In this document: in pieces, positions 1 to 5,393 of the stretch | Numbering within the stretch: position 1 is the first letter of the stretch | How the letters are laid out: the number at the start of each line of letters is the position of its first letter | Assembly (NCBI GenBank): GCA_964385305.1 | Contig: CAYLOP010000155.1 | Coordinates: 1 to 7,299, forward strand | Direction: 5' to 3' | Length of the DNA stretch: 7,299 bases | From: CAYLOP01 sp964385305 | GTDB lineage: Bacteria > Chloroflexota > Anaerolineae > Anaerolineales > E44-bin32 | The notes under the pieces: generated by a model | What the model was told of the DNA's origin: nothing | The model's input: only the letters and a program-made list of their open reading frames with translations | Databases searched by the model: none | Program-made: the position numbers and the translations under genes

Positions 1-263
1 GCAGGAAGCAACCCGGCAAGCCATATTGCGATGACGGCCAGCAAGTTGCAGCCGAATCCAATCCAAATAGTTTGACGGGCACGTGCATAACCATAGACTT
101 CTGTGAGAACGTCACCGATGATATACGCTACCGGAAAGAGGATCACTGCCGCGGGAAGCGTGAGGTCGAACACTGCGATCAACTTGACCGCAATGATATT
201 TGAGATCAGGAGCGTTGTTACGAATGTACCCAGAACAAGCGGGTACCATCGGAATGTGCGCAT
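1..263 (-). CDS. yhhQ: Queuosine precursor (preQ0) transporter YhhQ family, 3' part missing
   Basis: This is the N-terminal part (87 complete codons) of an integral membrane protein that continues beyond the left edge; full-length family members are about 220 aa. The translation starts MRTFRWYPLVLG and carries a first hydrophobic helix with SNIIAVKL, then FPVAYIIGDVLTEVYGYARA, which is the signature of the YhhQ/vitamin-uptake-like family (DUF165), followed by a further hydrophobic segment. YhhQ of E. coli imports the queuosine precursors preQ0 and preQ1. The start codon directly follows the queF stop codon (TAA then ATG), and GAGGAG lies about 10 nt upstream inside the end of queF, so the two are probably translationally coupled. 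Sitting after queF supports preQ0 as the cargo: import followed by reduction. The family call is from visible motifs; the substrate is inferred from family and neighbour. Confidence 0.9.
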   Translation of the reverse strand, partial: MRTFRWYPLVLGTFVTTLLISNIIAVKLIAVFDLTLPAAVILFPVAYIIGDVLTEVYGYARARQTIWIGFGCNLLAVIAIWLAGLLP

Positions 264-674
264 TTAAGGGGTGTCTCCTCTTATGCCATGCTCAGCCTCA
301 ACCGTTATCGCGATGCCGCCCCTCACACTAAACTCACCAACCACCTGACACCAATGGGGTTCTAAAGCGTTCACGAGGTCGTCGAGTATTTTATTTGTGA
401 CGTGCTCGTGGAATACGCCCTCGTCTCGATACGACCAAAGGTAAAGCTTGAAAGACTTGGATTCTAGGATCTTCTTATCCGGGATGTACGCTACATGGAT
501 GGTCGCAAAATCGGGCTGCCCGGTTGCAGGGCAAACACAGGTAAATTCATCGGTTTCTAAATGGACTATATAACGCCGGTCGGGGTGCCGATTGGGAAAA
601 GTCTCCAATCGCTTGCTCGGTTTGGCATCTTTGCCAAGGAGGGTCAAGTCATCGAGGTCACTGGGTTCAGTCAT
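264..674 (-). CDS. queF: NADPH-dependent 7-cyano-7-deazaguanine reductase QueF (type I, short form)
   Basis: QueF reduces the nitrile of preQ0 to the aminomethyl group of preQ1, using two NADPH; preQ1 is then put into tRNA at G34 by Tgt. The 136-aa length matches the short unimodular T-fold form (B. subtilis type), not the two-domain E. coli form. Visible signatures: the catalytic cysteine C48 in CPATGQPDF, the proton-donor aspartate D55 in the same block, the family motif ESKSFKLY (residues 71-78) and FHEHVTN (88-94), whose E90 corresponds to the substrate-binding Glu. All key residues are present, so the enzyme should be active. The ATG is preceded by GGAAGG about 8 nt upstream, and the gap to the thiolase gene is 15 nt. 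It directly abuts yhhQ, which suggests salvage of imported preQ0; queC, queD and queE are not in this window. Confidence 0.96.
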   Translation of the reverse strand: MTEPSDLDDLTLLGKDAKPSKRLETFPNRHPDRRYIVHLETDEFTCVCPATGQPDFATIHVAYIPDKKILESKSFKLYLWSYRDEGVFHEHVTNKILDDLVNALEPHWCQVVGEFSVRGGIAITVEAEHGIRGDTP

Positions 675-689
675 TGGGGTATCCTTCCA

Positions 690-1634
690 TTAGAGTTCAA
701 GGATCATGCGGCTACGCGCCTGATCCCAGGTACGGCAAAAAGCGCATTTCTGAGGGGCTGAGGTCGGTTGCCCGCAGCTTTCACAGACGTTCAGCGCTTC
801 GGACGATGGCTCAGGCTCAGCAAATAATCCTTCTTGTTTGGCTCGTAAAAAAGAAAGATAGAAGGAGAGTTTCAAGCCTGGGCGCTTCTGCTCAAGTTGG
901 TTTAGAACTTCTTTATAGTAGATCGATTTCGCTCCCACAGCGTATGGGCATTCCTCGTAGATATATTCGATTCCCCGAAGGAACGCATAGGCCGCTGTCT
1001 CGCGCTCATAGAAACGGAAGAACGGTTTAGCTTTGCGGATCAAACCCGATGGAGAGGCTTCTAAGACGGGGTTCTGGCGCGCGAGATACTCAGTTGCCCA
1101 AGTGAGTGTGTTCCCGAAGAGCACGGCTGCTTCGTCATCGAGGTTGTGCCCGGTGACGAGCACGTTATAGTTGCCCTCTCGCGTGAAGCGGTTCATGATA
1201 TGCCGCTTGGTCAAGCCACACACGGAGCATGGCCTTCCTTTTCCGCGCTGTGTGTGGCGCGCGACCTCCGGCACGGAAGCGCCTTCGGTTTCTACAACGT
1301 CGATGGTGGTCAGATGCAGGTTATGCTGCTCAGCAAACTGCTCGCATAGACGCTGCGATTCGGATGAGTAGTGTAGACCATCATCGATGCCCAGGCCGAT
1401 GTAAAGGCCATCCGCATTGTAGTGTAGACGTTGGAGAACATCCCAAAGTGACAGGGAATCTTTCCCGCCGGAAACAGCAACCAGAATGCGATCCTGATGG
1501 CTGAACATGGCATATTCCGTGATGAATCGCTGGGTCTGGTCAAGGATCCATTCGAGGAAGTGCTCTTTGCAGAGCGCTAGCTTGTGTTGGCGCATATTGA
1601 TCACAGCCCTTGCGCCGCACTTCCGACATTTCAT
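690..1634 (-). CDS. ttuA: tRNA 2-thiolation enzyme, TtuA/Ncs6-type PP-loop protein
   Basis: The 314-aa protein has the full TtuA architecture. An N-terminal zinc site is formed by C3, C6, C22 and H25. The PP-loop SGGKDS (55-60) binds ATP for adenylating the target uridine. C136 and C139 (PCSVCG) and C229 (EECPYA) match the three cysteines that hold the catalytic [4Fe-4S] cluster in TtuA. GHNLDDE (162-168) is the second nucleotide-site motif, and a C-terminal zinc ribbon uses C284, C287, C297 and C300. In Thermus, TtuA makes 2-thioribothymidine at position 54 with TtuB as sulfur donor. The same family includes Ncs6/CTU1, which thiolates U34, so the exact tRNA position is inferred. The adjacent sulfur-carrier gene favours the TtuA role. 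The start has only a weak ribosome-binding site (GGGG, 8 nt upstream). The two terminal zinc sites argue against TtcA. Confidence 0.92.
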   Translation of the reverse strand: MKCRKCGARAVINMRQHKLALCKEHFLEWILDQTQRFITEYAMFSHQDRILVAVSGGKDSLSLWDVLQRLHYNADGLYIGLGIDDGLHYSSESQRLCEQFAEQHNLHLTTIDVVETEGASVPEVARHTQRGKGRPCSVCGLTKRHIMNRFTREGNYNVLVTGHNLDDEAAVLFGNTLTWATEYLARQNPVLEASPSGLIRKAKPFFRFYERETAAYAFLRGIEYIYEECPYAVGAKSIYYKEVLNQLEQKRPGLKLSFYLSFLRAKQEGLFAEPEPSSEALNVCESCGQPTSAPQKCAFCRTWDQARSRMILEL

Positions 1635-1663
1635 CTCGCCATCCCCACATATATCAAGGCGAC

Positions 1664-1861
1664 TTAGGCGCCGCCAGAGATTACCGCGATCAAACGAATG
1701 CTCTCACCCTCATGAAGGATTTCATCATCCGTGATCAATTCGCCATTGCGTACTGGGAGTACCGAGTCGGGTTGAACGCCGATCTTCTTGAGGGCGTCTC
1801 TGACTGTCATACCAGCACGCACTTCGTATTCTTCCTCGCGTAACATCATTTTAGCTGCCAT
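1664..1861 (-). CDS. ttuB: Ubiquitin-like sulfur carrier protein (MoaD/ThiS/TtuB family) ending in GGA
   Basis: This 65-aa beta-grasp protein is the probable sulfur donor for the TtuA-like enzyme encoded 29 nt downstream. In the family the C-terminal Gly-Gly is adenylated by an E1-like enzyme and converted to a thiocarboxylate. Visible features: an N-terminal strand followed by AGMTVRDALKKIG (strand turning into helix), LPVRNGELITDDEIL and GESIRLIAVISGG, the typical MoaD/ThiS/TtuB end. The oddity is one additional residue: the codons are GGC GGC GCC TAA, so the product ends Gly63-Gly64-Ala65 and the diglycine is not terminal. The ATG at 1861 has no clear Shine-Dalgarno sequence and sits about 14 nt after the predicted transcription start. 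No E1-like (TtuC/MoeB/ThiF) or cysteine desulfurase gene is in the window. ThiS or MoaD roles are possible, but the neighbour favours TtuB. Confidence 0.88.
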   Translation of the reverse strand: MAAKMMLREEEYEVRAGMTVRDALKKIGVQPDSVLPVRNGELITDDEILHEGESIRLIAVISGGA

Positions 1862-1881
1862 TTTTACTTTTTCTGTGCAGG

Positions 1882-1910
1882 ATTGTACACAGCCGCATGT
1901 AGACCGTCAA
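1882..1910 (-). promoter_or_regulatory. Sigma70-type promoter for the ttuB-ttuA-queF-yhhQ operon
   Basis: On the minus strand a -35 box TTGACG (1910-1905) and a -10 box TACAAT (1887-1882) are separated by exactly 17 nt; each box differs from consensus at one position. Transcription would start near 1876-1874, giving a leader of about 14 nt before the ATG at 1861. No other minus-strand gap down to position 1 exceeds 29 nt, so this promoter probably serves all four genes. Not experimentally known. Confidence 0.72.
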
Positions 1911-2168
1911 TGTAGCTTATACTGGGACGGACACATGCAATGTGATTGCGCGGCAAGGTGATGGTTGCATGGGTTGTTCGACAGACCGCACTCTCGCACG
2001 AGCTGCTAAGGAAAATGCAAGCGTATGATCCGACAAAACTATCCCAGAATCGGGGAAGGGATAGCCGAGCTGGAATGCTAGGGTAAGTTTGCGATTTGCG
2101 TCAGAACGGGTTACTTCGCACAAAATCGTTGAATTCAACCATCTTTGCGGGAGTGGATCTTGGTTTGA
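1911..2168. other. Non-coding spacer between the DUF1385 gene and the tRNA-modification operon
   Basis: No convincing gene lies here. A 73-codon minus-strand open frame exists but begins with TTG, lacks a ribosome-binding site, shows no recognisable domain and runs through the terminator hairpin. I looked for a tRNA (T-loop and acceptor pairing) and found none. The main structure is the hairpin described separately; about 105 nt separate it from the DUF1385 stop, and about 125 nt separate it from the operon promoter. A small RNA cannot be excluded by eye. Confidence 0.6.
2035..2064 (-). terminator. Probable rho-independent terminator of the dipeptidase-DUF1385 operon
   Basis: Read on the minus strand, CTATCCC and GGGATAG form a perfect 7-bp stem around a 12-nt loop, followed at once by TTTT. 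It lies about 105 nt after the DUF1385 stop codon and before the promoter of the next operon, where a terminator is expected. The T-run is short and the stem modest, so it may be weak. Confidence 0.5.
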
Positions 2169-3059
2169 TCACACCGCCTCTGTCTGCGATTTATCATCGG
2201 AGGCGCGCATGGCGTTGAAAGCCGCAATGGCAACCTCGATCATGTCATTTTCAGGCTCTGCCGTCGTGAGTTTCTGTAGCCATAAATTAGGTGCCATGAG
2301 TGGCCTCGACCACCAGAAACGTGTGAGTTTGCTCGTCAGACGGATGTACTCATAGGACAAGGATGCAACGACGGGAATGAGCAGCAGGCGGCTCACGAGT
2401 CGCGTGATGAGTGGCATAGGCCCGAATGCACTGAATAGCAAGACGGATAGGATAGCGACCGTTAGCAGGAATGCCGTACCGCATCGGGGGTGCTCGCGTG
2501 GGTAGCGGTTTATAGTTTCTGGATCGAGTTTCGCACCGGCTTCAAAGGCGTTTATGGTTTTATGTTCCGCACCATGGTAGGCGTACACTCGTCGAATATC
2601 TGGCATGAAACCGATCGACCAGATATAAGCGATCAATAATCCCAAACGGACCCCACCCTCCAGCAAATTGGATTGCTGTGCGCTCCAATTTAGGAAGCGT
2701 ACGGTTAGGTGCCCAATACCTGCAGGCAGAAGGAAGAAAAAACCTATACCAATGACGAAGGTTATAAGAAGTGTGAGGGTGAGCGCGCCGCCTTCGATTT
2801 TTTCCCCTTCCTCAGCCTGGGTGTTCGCAGAGAATGTGAGGGCGCGTACACCTAAGACGAGTGCATCCCAGAGGATGAGGAGCCCACGTAAAAATGGGAT
2901 CTTTGCCAGGCGTGAGCGGTAAATGGCGCTTAAGGGTTGTGTGTCGATCACGATGGAACGGTCGGGTGCACGGACGGCGACCGAACATACTTGAGCGCCT
3001 CGCATCATCACACCTTCAATAACGGCTTGCCCACCATACGATGGGAGCTTTTCTGACAT
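2169..3059 (-). CDS. DUF1385 family membrane protein (YqhQ-like)
   Basis: The 296-aa product belongs to the DUF1385 family, represented by YqhQ of Bacillus; the function is unknown. The signatures are clear: YGGQAVIEGVMMRG at residues 8-21, AYHGAEHKTINAFE at 160-173 and HPRCGTAFL at 190-198. The conserved histidines, Glu165 and Cys193 could form a metal or catalytic site, though this is my speculation. Hydrophobic segments near 57-74, 92-116, 137-152, 195-212 and 217-235 suggest an inner-membrane protein, with the HGAEHKT motif just after a membrane segment. The start ATG has a GAGAGG sequence about 11 nt upstream. The gene follows the M20 peptidase gene by 22 nt and is probably cotranscribed with it. 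In other bacteria the family often sits near prfA; that is not seen here. Confidence 0.93.
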   Translation of the reverse strand: MSEKLPSYGGQAVIEGVMMRGAQVCSVAVRAPDRSIVIDTQPLSAIYRSRLAKIPFLRGLLILWDALVLGVRALTFSANTQAEEGEKIEGGALTLTLLITFVIGIGFFFLLPAGIGHLTVRFLNWSAQQSNLLEGGVRLGLLIAYIWSIGFMPDIRRVYAYHGAEHKTINAFEAGAKLDPETINRYPREHPRCGTAFLLTVAILSVLLFSAFGPMPLITRLVSRLLLIPVVASLSYEYIRLTSKLTRFWWSRPLMAPNLWLQKLTTAEPENDMIEVAIAAFNAMRASDDKSQTEAV

Positions 3060-3081
3060 CAGTTCAATACCCTCTCAAACT

Positions 3082-4449
3082 TCAGCCAGCGATTTCATGG
3101 CTGAATCGAATATAGGTCTCGATACCGCGATAAAAATTGGGAAGGTGTTGTTTCTCATTGGGTGCATGCAGATTGTCGTCAGACAAACCGAATCCCAACA
3201 TCAACGTATCAAGTCCAAGAAGATCTTTAATCAGGCCAACGACTGGTATCGAACCGCCAGTTCGCACAAAAACTGGTGCCTTCCCCCAGACGCTCTCCAG
3301 TGCGCGGCTTGCTGCGCGCACAGCCTCTGAGTCGCGTTCGCTGATCGCAGGTAGACAACTCGAGAGATCCTCAAGTTCCCACGTAACGGTGGGAGGCGCG
3401 TTGGCTTCCAGATAGGCGATCAATGCTGCCTGAACTTCTTCAGGACGCTGATCAGGCACGAGACGCATAGAAAGCTTGGCCATAGATTTCGCCGGTAGAA
3501 CCGTTTTCGAGCCTTTGCCTGTGAACCCACTCAGCAAGCCGTTGACGTCAAAGGTGGGCCGGGCGGTGCCGCGCTCTGTGGGTGTGTAGCCCTCCTCACC
3601 GAATAGGACGGGTACCCCTGTCTGTTCCAGCCACCACGACTCGGGCAGCGAGACCGTGCTTGCGCGCTCTTCATCCGAGAGCGCTCGTACACGATCGTAG
3701 AAACCTGGTAGCGTGATCCGTCCCTCCTCATCACGCATGCCGGCTATGAGCCTGCATAAGACGTATGCCGGATTGTCAACGACCCCACCAAAGGTTCCGG
3801 AATGCAGGTCTCCTTTCGGACCCTGCACTCGCAACTCGAAATACGCCAAACCCCGGAGGGAATAGGTGAGGGAAGGCGTTTCCTTTTCAAGGATGCCCGA
3901 GTCAACATTGAGGCAAAAGTCTGCGAGAAGAAGGTCTTTATGCTTCTCGATGAATTCTGCCAAATTCGGAGAGCCCACTTCCTCTTCACCTTCGATCATG
4001 TACTTGAGATTGACCGGAAGACCTGTGGTATGGAGCATTGCTTCGATGGCTTTCAGATGCGCGACAAGCTGGCCTTTCATATCCGAAGCGCCGCGAGCAA
4101 ATAGATCATCCCCGCGGATCACAGGGTCAAAAGGTCCGCTTGTCCACATGTCGAGCGGATCGGGGGGTTGGACATCGTAGTGTCCATAGATAAGGATGGT
4201 AGGTGCGTCATCACCTGCCTTCAACCATTCTCCATACGCAACAGGATGCCCAGCTGTTGGCAGGATGGAGGTGGATTCGAAACCAAATGCTTCTAATTGA
4301 TCCACGATCCACCGAGCGGTTTTTTCCATATCGGGCTTGTTTTCAGGGAGTGTAGAGATCGATGGGATTCGAAGGACTGCTTTTAGGTCTTCAAGGGAAT
4401 CTTGCTGATGCTCTTGTGCATACGCGATAGGGGCATCAAGTTTTAACAT
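3082..4449 (-). CDS. M20 family metallo-dipeptidase
   Basis: This is a cytoplasmic di-zinc dipeptidase of the M20 group (carnosinase/Cys-Gly dipeptidase-like), 455 aa from the chosen start. Numbered from that start, the active site is complete: zinc ligand H90 with D92 in GHYDVQP, bridging D123 in ARGASDMKGQ, catalytic base and ligand E155/E156 in EGEEEVGS, D183 in NVDSG, and the last ligand H428 in LHAPNEKQH. The inserted dimerisation (lid) domain carries DLHSGTFGG with the conserved H216. No signal peptide is seen. An alternative ATG lies 6 nt upstream (4455), but AGGAG directly touches it with no spacing, whereas it stands 6 nt from the ATG at 4449, so I prefer the latter. The gene starts the operon with the DUF1385 gene and has a palindrome 35 nt upstream. 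The substrate cannot be told from sequence; it probably cleaves small peptides. Confidence 0.93.
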   Translation of the reverse strand: MLKLDAPIAYAQEHQQDSLEDLKAVLRIPSISTLPENKPDMEKTARWIVDQLEAFGFESTSILPTAGHPVAYGEWLKAGDDAPTILIYGHYDVQPPDPLDMWTSGPFDPVIRGDDLFARGASDMKGQLVAHLKAIEAMLHTTGLPVNLKYMIEGEEEVGSPNLAEFIEKHKDLLLADFCLNVDSGILEKETPSLTYSLRGLAYFELRVQGPKGDLHSGTFGGVVDNPAYVLCRLIAGMRDEEGRITLPGFYDRVRALSDEERASTVSLPESWWLEQTGVPVLFGEEGYTPTERGTARPTFDVNGLLSGFTGKGSKTVLPAKSMAKLSMRLVPDQRPEEVQAALIAYLEANAPPTVTWELEDLSSCLPAISERDSEAVRAASRALESVWGKAPVFVRTGGSIPVVGLIKDLLGLDTLMLGFGLSDDNLHAPNEKQHLPNFYRGIETYIRFSHEIAG

Positions 4450-4455
4450 GTTCAT

Positions 4456-4460
4456 CTCCT
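4456..4460 (-). promoter_or_regulatory. Ribosome-binding site deciding the dipeptidase start
   Basis: AGGAG on the minus strand abuts the ATG at 4455 but has a normal 6-nt spacing to the in-frame ATG at 4449. This favours the shorter protein by two residues. Confidence 0.7.
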
Positions 4461-4484
4461 ACGGAAGGCAGCATAAGGTTGGCA

Positions 4485-4498
4485 GATGGCATGCCATC
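4485..4498. promoter_or_regulatory. Perfect 14-bp palindrome, possible operator of the dipeptidase operon
   Basis: GATGGCATGCCATC is identical to its reverse complement over all 14 bases and has no spacer. It lies 35 nt upstream of the dipeptidase start, within the expected leader or promoter area. A dimeric repressor site is the most natural reading; with no room for a loop it is unlikely to act as an RNA hairpin. No regulator gene next to it identifies a binding protein. Confidence 0.35.
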
Positions 4499-4790
4499 AG
4501 AATCATCCAATCATTACAAAAACCTAGTGCATCTCTAAGGTGATAGCGGAAGTTATTTCGATCTACTATAGCGACTTGGTACAAAGCCGACTCATGTATT
4601 CTACCATCATCCCGAGGCACACTCTCAGCCTAGATTTTCCCGCGTAACGGTTCAGCAACCGGAAATCGCATATGGGGCTATCCATAAAGGAACTGCGCAT
4701 AGCCACTAAATAGTGATTATGTCAGGCGACCCCGCGGGAGCAGAAGCCTTTGATCCAGCTTTGAAATGCTGCTTTATCAAGCCTCGAGCC

Positions 4791-4799
4791 TGGTATAAA
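4791..4799 (+). promoter_or_regulatory. Possible extended -10 promoter element
   Basis: TGG followed by TATAAA matches the extended -10 pattern TGnTATAAT at all but the last position. No convincing -35 stands 16-18 nt upstream, which extended -10 promoters can tolerate. Transcription would begin near 4806, upstream of the doubtful 52-codon frame and of the 121-aa gene. Confidence 0.35.
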
Positions 4800-4827
4800 A
4801 CCTGCATATTTTACTTGGGATAATGTC

Positions 4828-4986
4828 ATGGCGTTTTTGCGTTTTCAAAGAACGGTTGCAACGAAGATAGAGAAGTCATCTGATATAGCACAAATATGTG
4901 ATGACCCTTACGCTGAAAAATATCGTATTATGATTAGGAGGGAGGTACTCTATACGTCATGCATAGCCGGAATTGCAGGTTTATAA
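4828..4986 (+). CDS. Doubtful small ORF, 52 aa
   Basis: An open frame of 52 codons starts MAFLRFQRTVATKIEKSSD and ends EVLYTSCIAGIAGL. I do not recognise it. The N-terminal half is basic and mixed, with a weakly hydrophobic end; there is no domain motif. Its only possible ribosome-binding site is GGGA about 7 nt before the ATG. It follows the possible promoter at 4791-4799 and precedes the 121-aa gene on the same strand with a 34-nt gap. Its stop codon overlaps the TATAAT box that may drive that gene. It could be a real small protein, a remnant of a gene or chance; I lean to chance or remnant. Confidence 0.22.
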   Translation: MAFLRFQRTVATKIEKSSDIAQICDDPYAEKYRIMIRREVLYTSCIAGIAGL

Positions 4987-4987
4987 T
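4982..4987 (+). promoter_or_regulatory. Consensus -10 box upstream of the 121-aa gene
   Basis: TATAAT is a perfect -10 hexamer 33 nt before the ATG at 5021, which would put the transcript start near 4994 and give a leader of about 27 nt. The -35 is poor (TGCATA at 4960-4965, spacing 16). It probably drives the 121-aa gene and the downstream STAND gene, possibly with help from an activator. Confidence 0.45.
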
Positions 4988-5020
4988 GGATTAGTTTGTC
5001 CTATCATTTAGCATAGTACG

Positions 5021-5386
5021 ATGAATGATGTACAGATCAATCCACCTGAAGAAACAGCGCCACCAGAGCGAGTGCGTGTGCGCTCGATTGAAATTGATCC
5101 TTATCCTGACCGGCGACGGTTAAAGACGCGACTTGTACTGACGCCCTTTCAGGAGCCACCTAATATCGATATTGTAATTCTCGATTCGGCGGGGGAGGAG
5201 TTGGCAAGTTCAAGCATTGTCCAACCTACGCAGAACGTTTTGGAGCTAACTTTACATTTAAGGCGTCAGACGATTGATGGACACCACACGGCAAGAGTTC
5301 TGATTCGCAACGGTAAATCAGAAATCGAAACACACGAAGAAAAATCCTTCCTGATCCCAGCATCTTCGAACGCAACGAGGGCATAG
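5021..5386 (+). CDS. Conserved-looking hypothetical protein, 121 aa, upstream of a MalT-like gene
   Basis: I cannot assign a function. The protein is soluble-looking: no signal peptide, no membrane segment and no cysteine. After a proline- and glutamate-rich N-terminus (residues 8-16) it shows an alternating pattern typical of a small beta-sandwich: IEIDPYPD (23-30), RLKTRLVLTPF (33-43), NIDIVILDSAGEEL (48-61), LELTLHLR (74-81) and HTARVLIRNG. The IDPYPD, LTPF and LHLR blocks recall small uncharacterised Chloroflexota proteins, which is from memory and not checked. The start ATG lacks a clear Shine-Dalgarno sequence. The stop codon is 7 nt before the ATG of the STAND ATPase gene on the same strand, so cotranscription is likely and a shared role plausible. 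A ligand-binding or adaptor role is speculation. Confidence 0.72.
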   Translation: MNDVQINPPEETAPPERVRVRSIEIDPYPDRRRLKTRLVLTPFQEPPNIDIVILDSAGEELASSSIVQPTQNVLELTLHLRRQTIDGHHTARVLIRNGKSEIETHEEKSFLIPASSNATRA

Positions 5387-5393
5387 ACTCTTG

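Larger units (their letters stand above)
4450..5020. other. Long divergent intergenic region
   Basis: About 570 nt separate the dipeptidase start from the start of the 121-aa gene on the other strand. No recognisable protein is encoded. Besides the palindrome and the promoters listed separately, it holds short inverted repeats: CGGTT-CAGC-AACCG at 4648-4661, with no T-run after it, and CACTA-AA-TAGTG at 4704-4715. On the minus strand an extended -10 (TGG then TAGAAT, 4603-4598) could serve the dipeptidase operon, but I see no good -35. Two short plus-strand open frames of 34 codons (4719-4823) and 52 codons (4828-4986) lie end to end. The part from about 4800 is visibly richer in A and T than the flanking genes. 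Confidence 0.55.

Noticed and set aside
674..1030. A 118-codon plus-strand frame
   Set aside because: It is antisense to the C-terminal part of the ttuA-like gene, arginine-rich, and has no family resemblance.
1911..2034. Possible tRNA or structured RNA, because of a GTTCGA motif near 1976
   Set aside because: The bases flanking the motif do not form a T-stem and no acceptor or anticodon stem can be found around it.
1917..2138. A 73-codon minus-strand frame in the intergenic region
   Set aside because: It starts with TTG without a ribosome-binding site, runs through the terminator hairpin and covers the upstream part of the promoter region.
3082..4449. The M20 peptidase as the protease that trims the GGA carrier
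   Set aside because: M20 dipeptidases act on short peptides; known carrier-trimming enzymes are JAMM metalloproteases, and the two genes are in separate transcription units.
4719..4823. A 34-codon plus-strand frame starting MSGDPAGAEAF
   Set aside because: There is no ribosome-binding site, no recognisable motif, and it contains the extended -10 element; probably chance.
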